A DNA stretch of 35,126 nt. Origin: Nonomuraea deserti. GTDB lineage: Bacteria; Actinomycetota; Actinomycetes; Streptosporangiales; Streptosporangiaceae. Position 1 is the first letter of the stretch, and each line of letters starts with the position of its first letter. The translations under genes and the position numbers were made by a program. Below are positions 21,525 through 29,584 of this stretch, one piece after another. The stretch lies in contig NZ_SMKO01000095.1 in NCBI RefSeq assembly GCF_004348685.1, positions 1 through 35,126 of the forward strand, given 5' to 3'. A model generated the notes under the pieces. The model had not been told where the DNA came from. It was given only the letters and a program-made list of their open reading frames with translations, and did no database searches.

Positions 21525-24200
21525 ATGGATGTCGAGTCATCGATCTGCCTGAGCGACCTAGTCCCTGCGCTGCGCTGGAGCCGTCCGCAGCAGGTGGCCG
21601 AGGCGCTCGGCGACCCGCGCCTGCCCGCCGGGTGGTGGTCCTCCCTGGCGTTGTCGAAGGCGCTCGGCACGGCGGGCCTCGACTGGATCTGCGAGCGGCT
21701 GGCCCGGCTGGCGACCTCCCGCTGGGATCACCTGCCGCTGTGCGACCTGCTGCCCGCGCTGACGGTGCACCGCATCGACCCGGCGCTGCCGGGCTGGCCC
21801 GAGGCCACCCGGACGGCGATCATCGGCCTCGGCGGCTGGCAGCGGCTGCGCCGCCTGTCCCCCAGCGACCTGACCACCCCGTCGGCCACGCCCGAAGTGG
21901 TGGTCGGCTCGGTCTTCCGCGAGATTCTCGGCCGCATCCCGGCCCAGCGTGAGCCGGTGCCCGCGGCGCGGGCGAACCATCCGGAGGTGACCCGCCCGCT
22001 CCATGTCGGCGCGGCCGCCGGTCTCTCGTCCAGGAGCACCGGCTCCTTCCCGGCCCAGCCGGAGGGCGTACCTCAGCCCCAGGCCGCCGCCCAGCCCGGC
22101 ACACCACAGCCCGCTGGCCCTCAACCTGGAGCATCACAACCCGCGGGCCCCCAACCTGGAACATCACAACCCGCGGCCGCGCAGTCCGGAGCACCGCAAC
22201 CCGCAGGCCCCCAGCCCGGAGCACCGCAACCAGCGGCCGCGCAGTCCGGCGCGCCGCAACCCGCCGGCTCCCCGCCCGCGGGCTCCCAGCCATCCGCCGC
22301 GCATCCCGGTCCGCAGGAGGGCGCCGTTCCCTCCGCGCCCCCTCAGACCGGGATGTTCGTCGCCCAGAGCGCCTCCAAACCCGACGCCGGCGCGCCGCCG
22401 CCGTCCACAGGGCCGTTCACCAGCCCGGCCGAAGGCCTCTCCCAGCCGCAGACGGGCACCTTCGCCGCCCAGCCGTCGGATCGCAGGTCCGGCCCGCAGA
22501 GCGGTTCCTTCCCCGCACAGCCCGAAGGCCGCCAGACCGGCCCGCTCCCCGCGCAGCCGGAAGGCCGCCAGCCGGGTTCGTCGGCCCCGCACGCCGAAGG
22601 CCGCCAGACGGGGTCGTTCCCCGCGCAACCGGAGAGCGGCCGGCAGAGCCAGACAGGCTCCTTCGCCGCTCAGCCGTCCGAGCACCGGGCAGGCCCGCAG
22701 AGCGGTTCCTTCCCCGCTCAGCCGTCCGACCGCCCGGCCGACCCGCAGAGCGGCTCCTTCCCCGCACAACCGGACGGCCGCCAGACGGGGTCGCTCCCGG
22801 CCCAGCCGCCGGGCGGCGGCCCGCGCCAGGGCCTGGCGGGCGAGGGCCTGCCCCAGCGCCCGGCCCCCGGCCAGTCCGAACGCCATCCGCAGCGTCCCGG
22901 AGGCGCTGCGCCCGGACGCCAGGACACCGGCTCGCTCCCCGGCATGCCCGGCTCCGGCCCCCAAACAGGCTCGATGCCCGCCGTCCGCGGTCCCGGCCCG
23001 CACACCGGCTCCATGCCCGCCGTCCCCGGTTCCGGCCCTCACACCGGCTCGATGCCCGCCGTCCCCGGTCCTGAGGGTGCCAAAGGCGCGCCCGCCTACG
23101 CTGCGCCTGTTCCGAGCGCGGCACCGTCCGGCACGGCGCCCTCCGACACCGACCACGCGATGGTGCGGGTCGTCGACAGCCTGTTCCGCAGCCTGGACAA
23201 GATGGAGCTGGCGGTGGCCGTGCACCGGCTGTTCGCCGAGGACCCGGTCAGCCTGCGTACGCTCGCCCACAAGCTCCTGGTCGACAGGGACGCGCTCTCG
23301 CAGGCCCAGCGCACCGCGGAAGAACGTGTCCTGCACTGGCTGCGCTCCTCCGAGTCCGCGCCCGTCACCGGCCACATGTTCCGGCTGACCGAGTGGCTGG
23401 GCGCGGCCGCCACCGAGGACCAGCTCATCGGCGCCGACCCGGCCCACCCGGTGACGGTCCCGTCGCTGCGCACCCCGCTCTGGCGCGTGCTGGTGACGCT
23501 CATGCCCGACCGCCGTCTCCAGGACGGCTGGCTGGTGGTGGGCGACATCCAGGGCCTTCAGAGCCGTACGCGGCAGCTCCTGGCCTCCAGCCCGCCCGAC
23601 GCCGACGTCGTGGAGCTGATGGCCGAGCTGGGCATCCGCGCCCACTCGGCCAAGGCCTGGCTCGACGCCCTTCCTCCTGAGACGGTCCCCGACCCGGCCG
23701 CGGCGCAGGCGCCCGCCCAGCCTCTTCCCCGCCGCACGCCCGGCGCCAACGGCCACCACCGGGGCGGCCAGCCCATCCCGACGGTGAACGCGAGCTCGAT
23801 CGACCCTTCCGCCGCCCTGGCCACGTTGTCGGCCCTGTCGGGAAGCCGCTCAGGGAAGCTGCCCGGCGGCCTGGCAGGCGCCCCGTCCACACCGCCCCCG
23901 CCGCTGCCGAGCCCGTCCTCCGACCCGCGCCGCTGGCAGCGCATCGAGGTCACGCCGGAACACCTCAGGGGCGGCCCGGTGCCGGTGCCTGAGGGGTACG
24001 CGGCCCAGCTCGGCATGCGCCCCGGCACGCTGCTGTCGGTGACGGGCCCCGGCGACAACGCCATCGTGCTGGTGTGGCAGGGCCACCAGCCGGTCTTCGA
24101 CTCCCTGCAGCCGGTGCTCATGCGCTTGAACGCCCGGCCGGGTGATCAGGTGTACGTCACCGTGGACGGCTACCGCCTCGAGGCCCAGCTGACCGGCTGA
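21525..24200 (+). CDS. Unknown multidomain protein with TGSFP-motif disordered region
   Basis: An 891-residue protein I cannot assign to a named family. Residues 1-145 look helical and globular (SICLSDLVPALRWSRPQQVAEAL; Trp-rich). Residues about 170-540 are low-complexity Pro/Gln/Gly/Ala: first 10-residue QPAGPQPGAS-like units, then about 15 copies of (T/S)G-x-(F/L/M)-(P/A)-AQPxG, changing to TGSMPAVPG. Residues about 546-620 (LDKMELAVAVHRLFAEDP, then VSLRTLAHKLLVDRDALSQAQRTAEERVLHWL) resemble sigma-70 region 4, though the recognition helix is divergent. Residues about 800-891 look beta-rich (GMRPGTLLSVTGPG, RPGDQVYVTVDGYRLEAQL). No signal peptide or membrane span. GGGGAGG and AAGG precede the ATG. 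It stands alone, 82 bp after psuK. Confidence 0.8.
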   Translation: MDVESSICLSDLVPALRWSRPQQVAEALGDPRLPAGWWSSLALSKALGTAGLDWICERLARLATSRWDHLPLCDLLPALTVHRIDPALPGWPEATRTAIIGLGGWQRLRRLSPSDLTTPSATPEVVVGSVFREILGRIPAQREPVPAARANHPEVTRPLHVGAAAGLSSRSTGSFPAQPEGVPQPQAAAQPGTPQPAGPQPGASQPAGPQPGTSQPAAAQSGAPQPAGPQPGAPQPAAAQSGAPQPAGSPPAGSQPSAAHPGPQEGAVPSAPPQTGMFVAQSASKPDAGAPPPSTGPFTSPAEGLSQPQTGTFAAQPSDRRSGPQSGSFPAQPEGRQTGPLPAQPEGRQPGSSAPHAEGRQTGSFPAQPESGRQSQTGSFAAQPSEHRAGPQSGSFPAQPSDRPADPQSGSFPAQPDGRQTGSLPAQPPGGGPRQGLAGEGLPQRPAPGQSERHPQRPGGAAPGRQDTGSLPGMPGSGPQTGSMPAVRGPGPHTGSMPAVPGSGPHTGSMPAVPGPEGAKGAPAYAAPVPSAAPSGTAPSDTDHAMVRVVDSLFRSLDKMELAVAVHRLFAEDPVSLRTLAHKLLVDRDALSQAQRTAEERVLHWLRSSESAPVTGHMFRLTEWLGAAATEDQLIGADPAHPVTVPSLRTPLWRVLVTLMPDRRLQDGWLVVGDIQGLQSRTRQLLASSPPDADVVELMAELGIRAHSAKAWLDALPPETVPDPAAAQAPAQPLPRRTPGANGHHRGGQPIPTVNASSIDPSAALATLSALSGSRSGKLPGGLAGAPSTPPPPLPSPSSDPRRWQRIEVTPEHLRGGPVPVPEGYAAQLGMRPGTLLSVTGPGDNAIVLVWQGHQPVFDSLQPVLMRLNARPGDQVYVTVDGYRLEAQLTG
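22038..23080 (+). repeat. Coding repeats: TGSFP/TGSMP motif array
   Basis: In-frame repeats inside the 891-residue gene. 22101-22265 has 30-bp units encoding QPAGPQPGAS/QPAAAQSGAP. From 22038 and then 22340-23080 come spaced units encoding TGSFPAQPEG variants and three TGSMPAV units. Spacing varies (10-30 residues), unlike a simple slippage array, and the aromatic or Leu/Met residue is kept. Confidence 0.8.
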
Positions 24201-24330
24201 CCACACCACTGCCTGCCACCCTGGAGAACAGCCGTCTCAACCGGTGGCACGCCCCCTCACCGACCGGTGGTGCGCCCTCGCCGAACCCGTGACACGGGCC
24301 CCGCCGCCCCGCGAACACCCTCGAGCAACC

Positions 24331-24357
24331 GCTGGGACGAGGACTCCCCGTCCCAGC
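24331..24357 (+). terminator. Hairpin downstream of 891-residue gene
   Basis: GCTGGGACG (24331-24339) pairs perfectly with CGTCCCAGC (24349-24357) across a 9-nt loop, 130 bp after the stop codon. No U-tract; a plausible terminator for the plus-strand gene. Confidence 0.5.
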
Positions 24358-24614
24358 GAAACGCCTTCGCACCAGCCGGTGAAACGCCCCCGGGCCCAGC
24401 GAAGCGCCTTCGGGCCAACGAGTGACGCGCGCCCTCCCCTACCGCTGACGGGCCTTCTCCGACCGTTGCCGCTGTTTGCAGGGTGGAGCCCCTGACCCGG
24501 GCGGTGGACTGGAACCGCCGACCGGCCGGTGCGTCCGCTCGCGCACCCGGTGTCGCGGCGGCCGGTGACGCGGAACGATGCGAGTCCGCGACGAGCCCGT
24601 GGTGGGACGGTGTA

Positions 24615-24634
24615 TCCGGCCTGGCAAGGCCGGA
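24615..24634 (-). terminator. Hairpin just after LAL regulator stop codon
   Basis: TCCGGCCT-GGCA-AGGCCGGA is a perfect 8-bp stem with a tetraloop, beginning 10 bp beyond the stop of the minus-strand LuxR gene. Its position and strength fit a terminator. Confidence 0.7.
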
Positions 24635-24643
24635 CAGGACGAC

Positions 24644-27600
24644 TCACGTGGGAATGTCGAAGAGGTGGAGGCGGTGGGCCGTGGCCGCGGCCTCGCCCCG
24701 GGTGGCGACGCCGAGCTTGGCCAGGATGTTGGACACGTGCACGCTCACCGTCTTGACCGAGATGAACAGCGCCTGCGCGATCTCCCTGTTGCTGCGGCCG
24801 TTCGTCACCTCCTGGAGCACTTCCAGCTCGCGAGCCGTCAGCCCCAGCGGGTTTCCTTCGCCCGCCGTGTCGAGCCCCGCGAGCCTGGATCTACGGCCGA
24901 AGACGTCGAGCTGCTCCATCAGCGGCCTGGCACCCAGCCGCTCGGCCAGCTCCCTCGATCGGGCCAGCCGCGCCGCAGCCTCCTGCCGGTCGCCGCACGC
25001 GAGCGCGGCCTGGGCCGCGCCCATCAGGCACCAGGCCTCAACGTACGGCTGCCGCAGCCCGGCCCACGCCCTCACCGCCGCGTCCCACGCTCTGAGCTGC
25101 CCGGCGGCCGGGTCGGCGGCAACCTCCGGCGGCGTCGCGGCTCCCTCCAGCGCCGCCTCGGGCTCCAGCGCCGACACCGCGTCCGACTTCGCCACCGCGT
25201 TCACCACCGTCCCCTTGCCGAGCGGCATCCTGGACACCGCCGCAGGCCCGTCCGTACCGGCAGGGACCCGCTGCTCCTCGGGGAGCATCGTCTCAGCGGA
25301 CGGGATGTGCGACCCGATCAGCGCGGTGAACGTGAGCCGGTGCGCCTGCTGGAGTGCACCCTCGACCTTGAGCTCCTGCGCCAGCGCACGAAGCCGCGGC
25401 AGGAACGGCGCACCGGGCCGCGCCGGCGCACCGGAACCCCCCGCGGGAACGGGCGGCGCGACGGAGGTGAAGAGCCGGGCGAAGGCCACCAGCACCGGCC
25501 ACGAGTATCGCGGGCTGGCCAGCAGGTCGCGCTCCTCCAGCGCCCGCCCCGCCGTCTCCACCGCCTCCTCGATCCGCCCGCGCGCCTCGAGCAGCCCTAT
25601 CTCCCTGCGCAGATGCGGAAGCAGCGCCTGGTCGCGGTGGACCCCGCGCGACAGCACCCTCCGCACCGAGCCCAGCAGCGTCTCGGCCCGGTCGTGGTCG
25701 CCCCGCGCGAGCGCGATGTCGGCGGCGAACCCCTGCAGGCTGGCGCGGTAGGGGGCGGGCGGCGAGAGATCGAGCGCGTGCTCGATCACTTGCAGCGCGT
25801 CGTCCCACCGCCCGAGCGACACCAGCGGCTCGGCCAGGTTGATCGACACGAACGTGCCGGACGTGCGGGCCAGGCCGTAGTGGCCGGCTTCGGCCACGCC
25901 CTCGCGGGCGACCTGCGCGGCCCGCTCGTGCCGGCCCGCGCCCTCCAGCGCGTCGGACTCGGAGATCGCGCAGCGCATCAGCGCGTTGTACGCCCCTCCG
26001 CCCGAGGCGATGCGGCGGGCCTCCCCGAAGGCCCCGAGCTGGTCCTCGATCTCGGAGTAGCCCCAGCGGGCCCAGGCGTAGTCGATCAGCGCGTGGGCCT
26101 CGACGTTGGCGTCGCCGACGTCGTGGCCGATCTGCCTGGCGAGCTGGGCGGTGGCCAGACGTTCCGGCAGGTCCTCGGGCCGGTGGAGCATGCGCGCGAG
26201 GCTCTCCAGGACCTGGGCGCGCACCTTGCTGGGCTCTTCCGAGGGGACCAGCGCGGCCGCCTGGCGGAGATCGTCGATGTAGCCGGGGCGGCCCAGGTCG
26301 TAGCGGGTCAGGCCGCGCTGGCGCAGCGCGTGGGCCGAGTCGATCGGGTCGGTGTCGTGGTCGAGCTCGGCGAGGGCGACGCCGGCCAGGGCGATGCTGC
26401 GCTCGTATTCGCCGGCGAGGTGGGCGACCGTGGCCGTCTGCCGCAGCACGCGGACGCGGACGGCGCCGATGCGCTCGGCCGCGTCGGGCACCTGGTCCCA
26501 CAACTCGAGCACCCTGGACAACATCCTGAGCTGCTCGTCGTAGGCGGCGGACTTGCGGGCCGCGGCGGCCGCGCGCCAGGCGCTGACCAGCGCCCACGTG
26601 GAGTCGTGTGCGGAGTGCCAGTGGTGGGCCAGCTCGATCGCGCCGCGCGGGGCGGGCAGGATCGACAGGTCGCGCTCCAGTGCCTCGGCGTAGCGGGTGT
26701 GCAGGCGGGTGTGCTCGCCGGGGAGGAGGTCGTCGTGGAGCGCCTCGCGGATGAGCGCGTGCCGGAAGGAGTAGCCCTCGCCGTCGACGACCAGGACGTT
26801 GCCCGCCACCGCCGGCCGCAGCGCGCCCGAGAGCGCGCTCTCGCCGAGCCCGGCGACGGCGCTGAGCAGGTCGTGCTCGATGCGCTGCCCGCCGGCGCTG
26901 GCCACCCGCAGCAGCTCCTGCGTCTCGTCGGGCAGCCGCTCGACGCGGGCCAGCAGCAGGTCGCGCAGCGACTCGGGCAGCGCGTGGCCGCCGCTCTCGT
27001 CGCTCAGCAGCGCCTCGACGAACAGCGGGTTTCCCTCGCTGCGCGCGTAGATCACATCCATGTCGGCGGCGGACGGCGCGCGGTCGAGGATGCCGGCCGC
27101 CTGCTCGACGGCCTCCTTGCGGGTGAGCCTGCGCAGCTCGATCCGGCTCACCCACTCGATCCTGCCCAGCTCGGCGATGAGAGGGCGCAGCGGGTGGGTG
27201 CGGTGCAGCTCGTCGGCGCGGTAGGAGACGACGATGAGCAGGCGGGCCGCGGTGCGCTGGTAGCGGACGAGGAACGACAGCAGGTCGCGGGTGGAGCGGT
27301 CGGCCCAGTGCGCGTCTTCCACGACCAGCAGCACGGGACGCTCCTCCGCCAGCCGTTCGAGCAGGCCGAGCATCTGCTCGAACAGGCGTGCCCTGGCCTC
27401 CGGCCCGTCTCTGTCGGGCTCGCCGAACTCCGGCAGCAGCCGCGCCAGCCCGCGCGTGGTGCCCCCGGGGACGAGCGCCGCGACCCCGTCACGGCCCAGC
27501 TCGCGTACGAGCCCGCGCAGCACGGCGGTGAACGGCGCGAACGGCAGGCCCTCCGTGCCCAGCTCCAGGCACCCGCCGACGAGCACCATGGCGTCGCCGG

Positions 27601-27766
27601 CCCGGCCGGTGAACTCGTTGATCAGCCGCGTCTTGCCGACGCCCGCCTCGCCGCCGACGAGCACCGTGGCCGACGCCCCGGCCCGCGCTCTGACCAGCGC
27701 TTCGCCGAGGGCGGCGAGCTCACGGGCACGCCCGACGAACAAGGGGCTCACGGCGTGGATGCTCAC
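24644..27766 (-). CDS. LAL-type LuxR regulator (ATPase/TPR/LuxR HTH)
   Basis: Large ATP-binding regulator of the MalT/LAL class, 1040 residues. The N-terminal ATPase has Walker A GGEAGVGKTR near residue 35, Walker B VLLVVEDAHWADRSTRDLLSFL and IVVSYRADEL. A long TPR-like helical middle follows, then a linker with low complexity (PPVPAGGSGAPARPG). The C-terminal LuxR HTH is LTARELEVLQEVTNGRSNREIAQALFISVKTVSVHVSNILAKLGV. The GTG at 27766 (VSIHAVSPLFVGRARELAAL) is chosen because the conserved fold begins there; the frame stays open to an ATG at 27904 whose extra residues look non-coding. The ribosome site is poor. Target genes are unknown; its nearest neighbours are a GNAT and the leucine operon. 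Confidence 0.9.
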   Translation of the reverse strand: MSIHAVSPLFVGRARELAALGEALVRARAGASATVLVGGEAGVGKTRLINEFTGRAGDAMVLVGGCLELGTEGLPFAPFTAVLRGLVRELGRDGVAALVPGGTTRGLARLLPEFGEPDRDGPEARARLFEQMLGLLERLAEERPVLLVVEDAHWADRSTRDLLSFLVRYQRTAARLLIVVSYRADELHRTHPLRPLIAELGRIEWVSRIELRRLTRKEAVEQAAGILDRAPSAADMDVIYARSEGNPLFVEALLSDESGGHALPESLRDLLLARVERLPDETQELLRVASAGGQRIEHDLLSAVAGLGESALSGALRPAVAGNVLVVDGEGYSFRHALIREALHDDLLPGEHTRLHTRYAEALERDLSILPAPRGAIELAHHWHSAHDSTWALVSAWRAAAAARKSAAYDEQLRMLSRVLELWDQVPDAAERIGAVRVRVLRQTATVAHLAGEYERSIALAGVALAELDHDTDPIDSAHALRQRGLTRYDLGRPGYIDDLRQAAALVPSEEPSKVRAQVLESLARMLHRPEDLPERLATAQLARQIGHDVGDANVEAHALIDYAWARWGYSEIEDQLGAFGEARRIASGGGAYNALMRCAISESDALEGAGRHERAAQVAREGVAEAGHYGLARTSGTFVSINLAEPLVSLGRWDDALQVIEHALDLSPPAPYRASLQGFAADIALARGDHDRAETLLGSVRRVLSRGVHRDQALLPHLRREIGLLEARGRIEEAVETAGRALEERDLLASPRYSWPVLVAFARLFTSVAPPVPAGGSGAPARPGAPFLPRLRALAQELKVEGALQQAHRLTFTALIGSHIPSAETMLPEEQRVPAGTDGPAAVSRMPLGKGTVVNAVAKSDAVSALEPEAALEGAATPPEVAADPAAGQLRAWDAAVRAWAGLRQPYVEAWCLMGAAQAALACGDRQEAAARLARSRELAERLGARPLMEQLDVFGRRSRLAGLDTAGEGNPLGLTARELEVLQEVTNGRSNREIAQALFISVKTVSVHVSNILAKLGVATRGEAAATAHRLHLFDIPT

Positions 27767-27887
27767 GTCCCCAAGGATGCCATCCGGCGGCGACAGAACG
27801 CGCCCCCGGGTGACGTCGCGGGCCGGACCGCGCAGCAGGGTCCACACCCGGATAGCCGCTGGATACGCGCGGAAGACGCGGAGCTCG

Positions 27888-27951
27888 CCTGAGCGGCTCG
27901 GCACCCCGCGGGAGCCAGGATCGGCGCAGGAATTCGCGGAAGCCGCTCAGG
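27888..27951. promoter_or_regulatory. 11-bp inverted repeat between GNAT and LAL gene
   Basis: CCTGAGCGGCT (27888-27898) and AGCCGCTCAGG (27941-27951) are perfect inverted copies 42 bp apart in the 203-bp gap upstream of the LAL regulator. It could fold as a large stem-loop ending the GNAT transcript, or be a looping two-site operator. Confidence 0.45.
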
Positions 27952-27969
27952 ATTTCCCGGTGCCCTGGC

Positions 27970-28404
27970 TCAGCGCAGGACCTTGCGGAAGAAGGTGGCC
28001 GACGCTTCGTAGCCGAGCGCGTGGTAGAACTCCGGCGCCCGGCGGGTCGCCATCGCCACGTAGCCCGCCTCGCGCGAGCGGGCCCACTTCTCGAACTCCT
28101 CCAGCAGCGCCCGCCCGACGCCCTGCCGGCGCGAACCGGACCCGACCATGGCCTCCTCGACCCAGGCCACGGGTCCGTTGGCGAACAGCGTGAGGTGCAC
28201 GAACCCCAGCAGGTAGCCCTGGACCCGCCCGTTCACGACGGCCGCGAGCAGCAGGGCGTCCTCGTTCGCCAGCAGCTCGGGCAGCGCGGAGTCGAAGGCC
28301 TCGCGCTCGGGCCTGAAGGTCAGGCCGAACTCACGCGCCAGCGCGAACACCGCGTCCGCGTCGGCCTTCTCCGCCCTTCTGATCAGAAGATCGTCAGCCG
28401 TCAT
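27970..28404 (-). CDS. GNAT N-acetyltransferase
   Basis: Single-domain acetyltransferase of 144 residues, substrate unknown, cytosolic. It has LLIRRAEKADADAVFALAREFG at the start, the acetyl-CoA loop GSRRQGVGRALLEEFEKWA, and the C-terminal REAGYVAMATRRAPEFYHALGYE typical of GNATs. The ATG at 28404 is chosen because a -10 box (TAGTGT, 28418-28413) ends 8 nt before it and there is no Shine-Dalgarno, suggesting a leaderless mRNA; a GTG at 28416 would lie inside that box. It follows the acyl-CoA dehydrogenase by 41 bp on the same strand and may also receive operon readthrough. Confidence 0.87.
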   Translation of the reverse strand: MTADDLLIRRAEKADADAVFALAREFGLTFRPEREAFDSALPELLANEDALLLAAVVNGRVQGYLLGFVHLTLFANGPVAWVEEAMVGSGSRRQGVGRALLEEFEKWARSREAGYVAMATRRAPEFYHALGYEASATFFRKVLR

Positions 28405-28445
28405 GACTGATGACACTAGATCGTCGCATGTTCCCGACGCAAACC

Positions 28446-29582
28446 TCAGAGGTCGCCGAGTCCCAGCTGGCGGGCGATGAGCATGCGCTGCACCTCGCTG
28501 GTGCCCTCGCCGATCTCCAGGATCTTGGCGTCGCGGTAGAAGCGCCCGACGGGGAACTCGTTCATGAACCCGTACCCGCCGAAGATCTGCGTCGCGTCGC
28601 GCGCGTTGTCCATGGCCGCGTTGGACGAGACCAGCTTGGCGATCGCGGCCTCCTTCTTGAACGGCTCACCGGCCAGCATCTTCTCGGCGGCGTGGTGGTA
28701 GGCCAGGCGGGCGGTGTGCGCGCGGACCTCCATGTCGGCGATCTTGAACTGGATGGCCTGGTAGTGGCCGATCGGGTGGCCGAACGCCTTCCTGTCCCTG
28801 ACGTACTTCAGGCACTCGTCGACGCACCCCTGCGCCAGCCCGACGCTGAGCGCGGCGATGGCGATGCGGCCCTCGTCGAGGGTCTGCAGGAACTGGGCGT
28901 AGCCGCGGCCGCGCTCGCCGAGCAGGTTGGCGGCGGGGACGCGGCACTCGGTGAACGACAGCTCGCGCGTGTCGGAGGCGTTCCAGCCGACCTTGGAGTA
29001 TTTCTTCGACACCGTGAACCCGGGCGTGCCGCTCGGCACCAGGATCGTGGAGATCTCCCGCTCGCCGGTGAGCGCGGCCACGCCGACGACGCCGGTGATG
29101 TCGGTGCCGGCGTTGGTGATGAACGCCTTCGTCCCGTTGATCACCCACTCGTCGCCGTCGAGCACGGCCGTGGTGCGCATCCCGCCGGGCACGTCGGTGC
29201 CGCCGCCGGGCTCGGTCAGGCCGAACGCTCCCAGCATCTCGCCGGCCGCCAGCCTGGGCAGCCAGGTCTCGCGCTGCTCCTCGGTGCCGAACCTGAAGAT
29301 CGGCATGGCGCCCAGCGACACCGCGGCCTCCAGGGTGATGGCCACGCTGGAGTCGACGCGGGCCAGCTCCTCCAGCGTCACGCAGAGCGCGAAGTAGTCG
29401 CCGCCCATGCCGGCGTACTCCTCAGGGAACGGCAGTCCGAACAGCCCCATGGCGCCCATCTGCCGCACGATGTCGTACGGGAACTCCTCGCGCTCGTAGT
29501 AGTCGCCGATGACCGGCGCGACCACGTCGCGCGCGAACGCCTCGACGGTCTTGCGGAGCTCTTCGTACTCGTCCTTGAGCAT
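28446..29582 (-). CDS. Acyl-CoA dehydrogenase (branched-chain type)
   Basis: FAD-dependent acyl-CoA dehydrogenase, 378 residues, last of the leucine operon; expected to oxidise isovaleryl-CoA and perhaps other short branched acyl-CoAs, passing electrons to ETF. Signatures are GAFGLTEPGGGTDVPGGMRTTA (FAD/substrate), WVINGTKAFITNAG, RKAFGHPIGHYQAIQFKIADM and ATQIFGGYGFMNEFPVGRFYRDAKI. Glu359 in IGEGTSEVQ is the SCAD/MCAD-type catalytic base; isovaleryl-CoA dehydrogenases usually have Ala or Gly there and use another Glu. So the substrate may be broader, as in Streptomyces AcdH (recollection). The ATG at 29582 lies 2 nt after the HMG-CoA lyase stop. Confidence 0.92.
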   Translation of the reverse strand: MLKDEYEELRKTVEAFARDVVAPVIGDYYEREEFPYDIVRQMGAMGLFGLPFPEEYAGMGGDYFALCVTLEELARVDSSVAITLEAAVSLGAMPIFRFGTEEQRETWLPRLAAGEMLGAFGLTEPGGGTDVPGGMRTTAVLDGDEWVINGTKAFITNAGTDITGVVGVAALTGEREISTILVPSGTPGFTVSKKYSKVGWNASDTRELSFTECRVPAANLLGERGRGYAQFLQTLDEGRIAIAALSVGLAQGCVDECLKYVRDRKAFGHPIGHYQAIQFKIADMEVRAHTARLAYHHAAEKMLAGEPFKKEAAIAKLVSSNAAMDNARDATQIFGGYGFMNEFPVGRFYRDAKILEIGEGTSEVQRMLIARQLGLGDL

Positions 29583-29584
29583 GG

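Larger units (their letters stand above)
24201..24643. repeat. Gene-free 443-bp region of decayed tandem repeats
   Basis: Between convergent genes. About 24235-24475 contains eight or nine decayed units of roughly 20-30 bp resembling CGACCGGTGANGCGCCCTC (for example at 24238, 24261, 24380, 24420). No ORF here has credible protein composition. The region also holds the two hairpins listed separately. Confidence 0.55.

Noticed and set aside
22164..23759. 531-codon minus-strand frame opposite the TGSFP protein
   Set aside because: Repetitive Gly/Arg/Leu composition mirrors the repeats on the other strand; no start context or domain.
24244..24495. 83-codon ORF in the repeat-filled gap
   Set aside because: Pro/Arg/Thr-rich, follows the decayed repeat units, and has no ribosome site or homologous feel.
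24578..27892. 1104-codon open frame on the plus strand opposite the LAL regulator
   Set aside because: It is a shadow of high-GC coding on the other strand: Arg/Gly/Gln/His-rich, no domain, no ribosome site. The minus-strand protein has clear Walker and HTH motifs.
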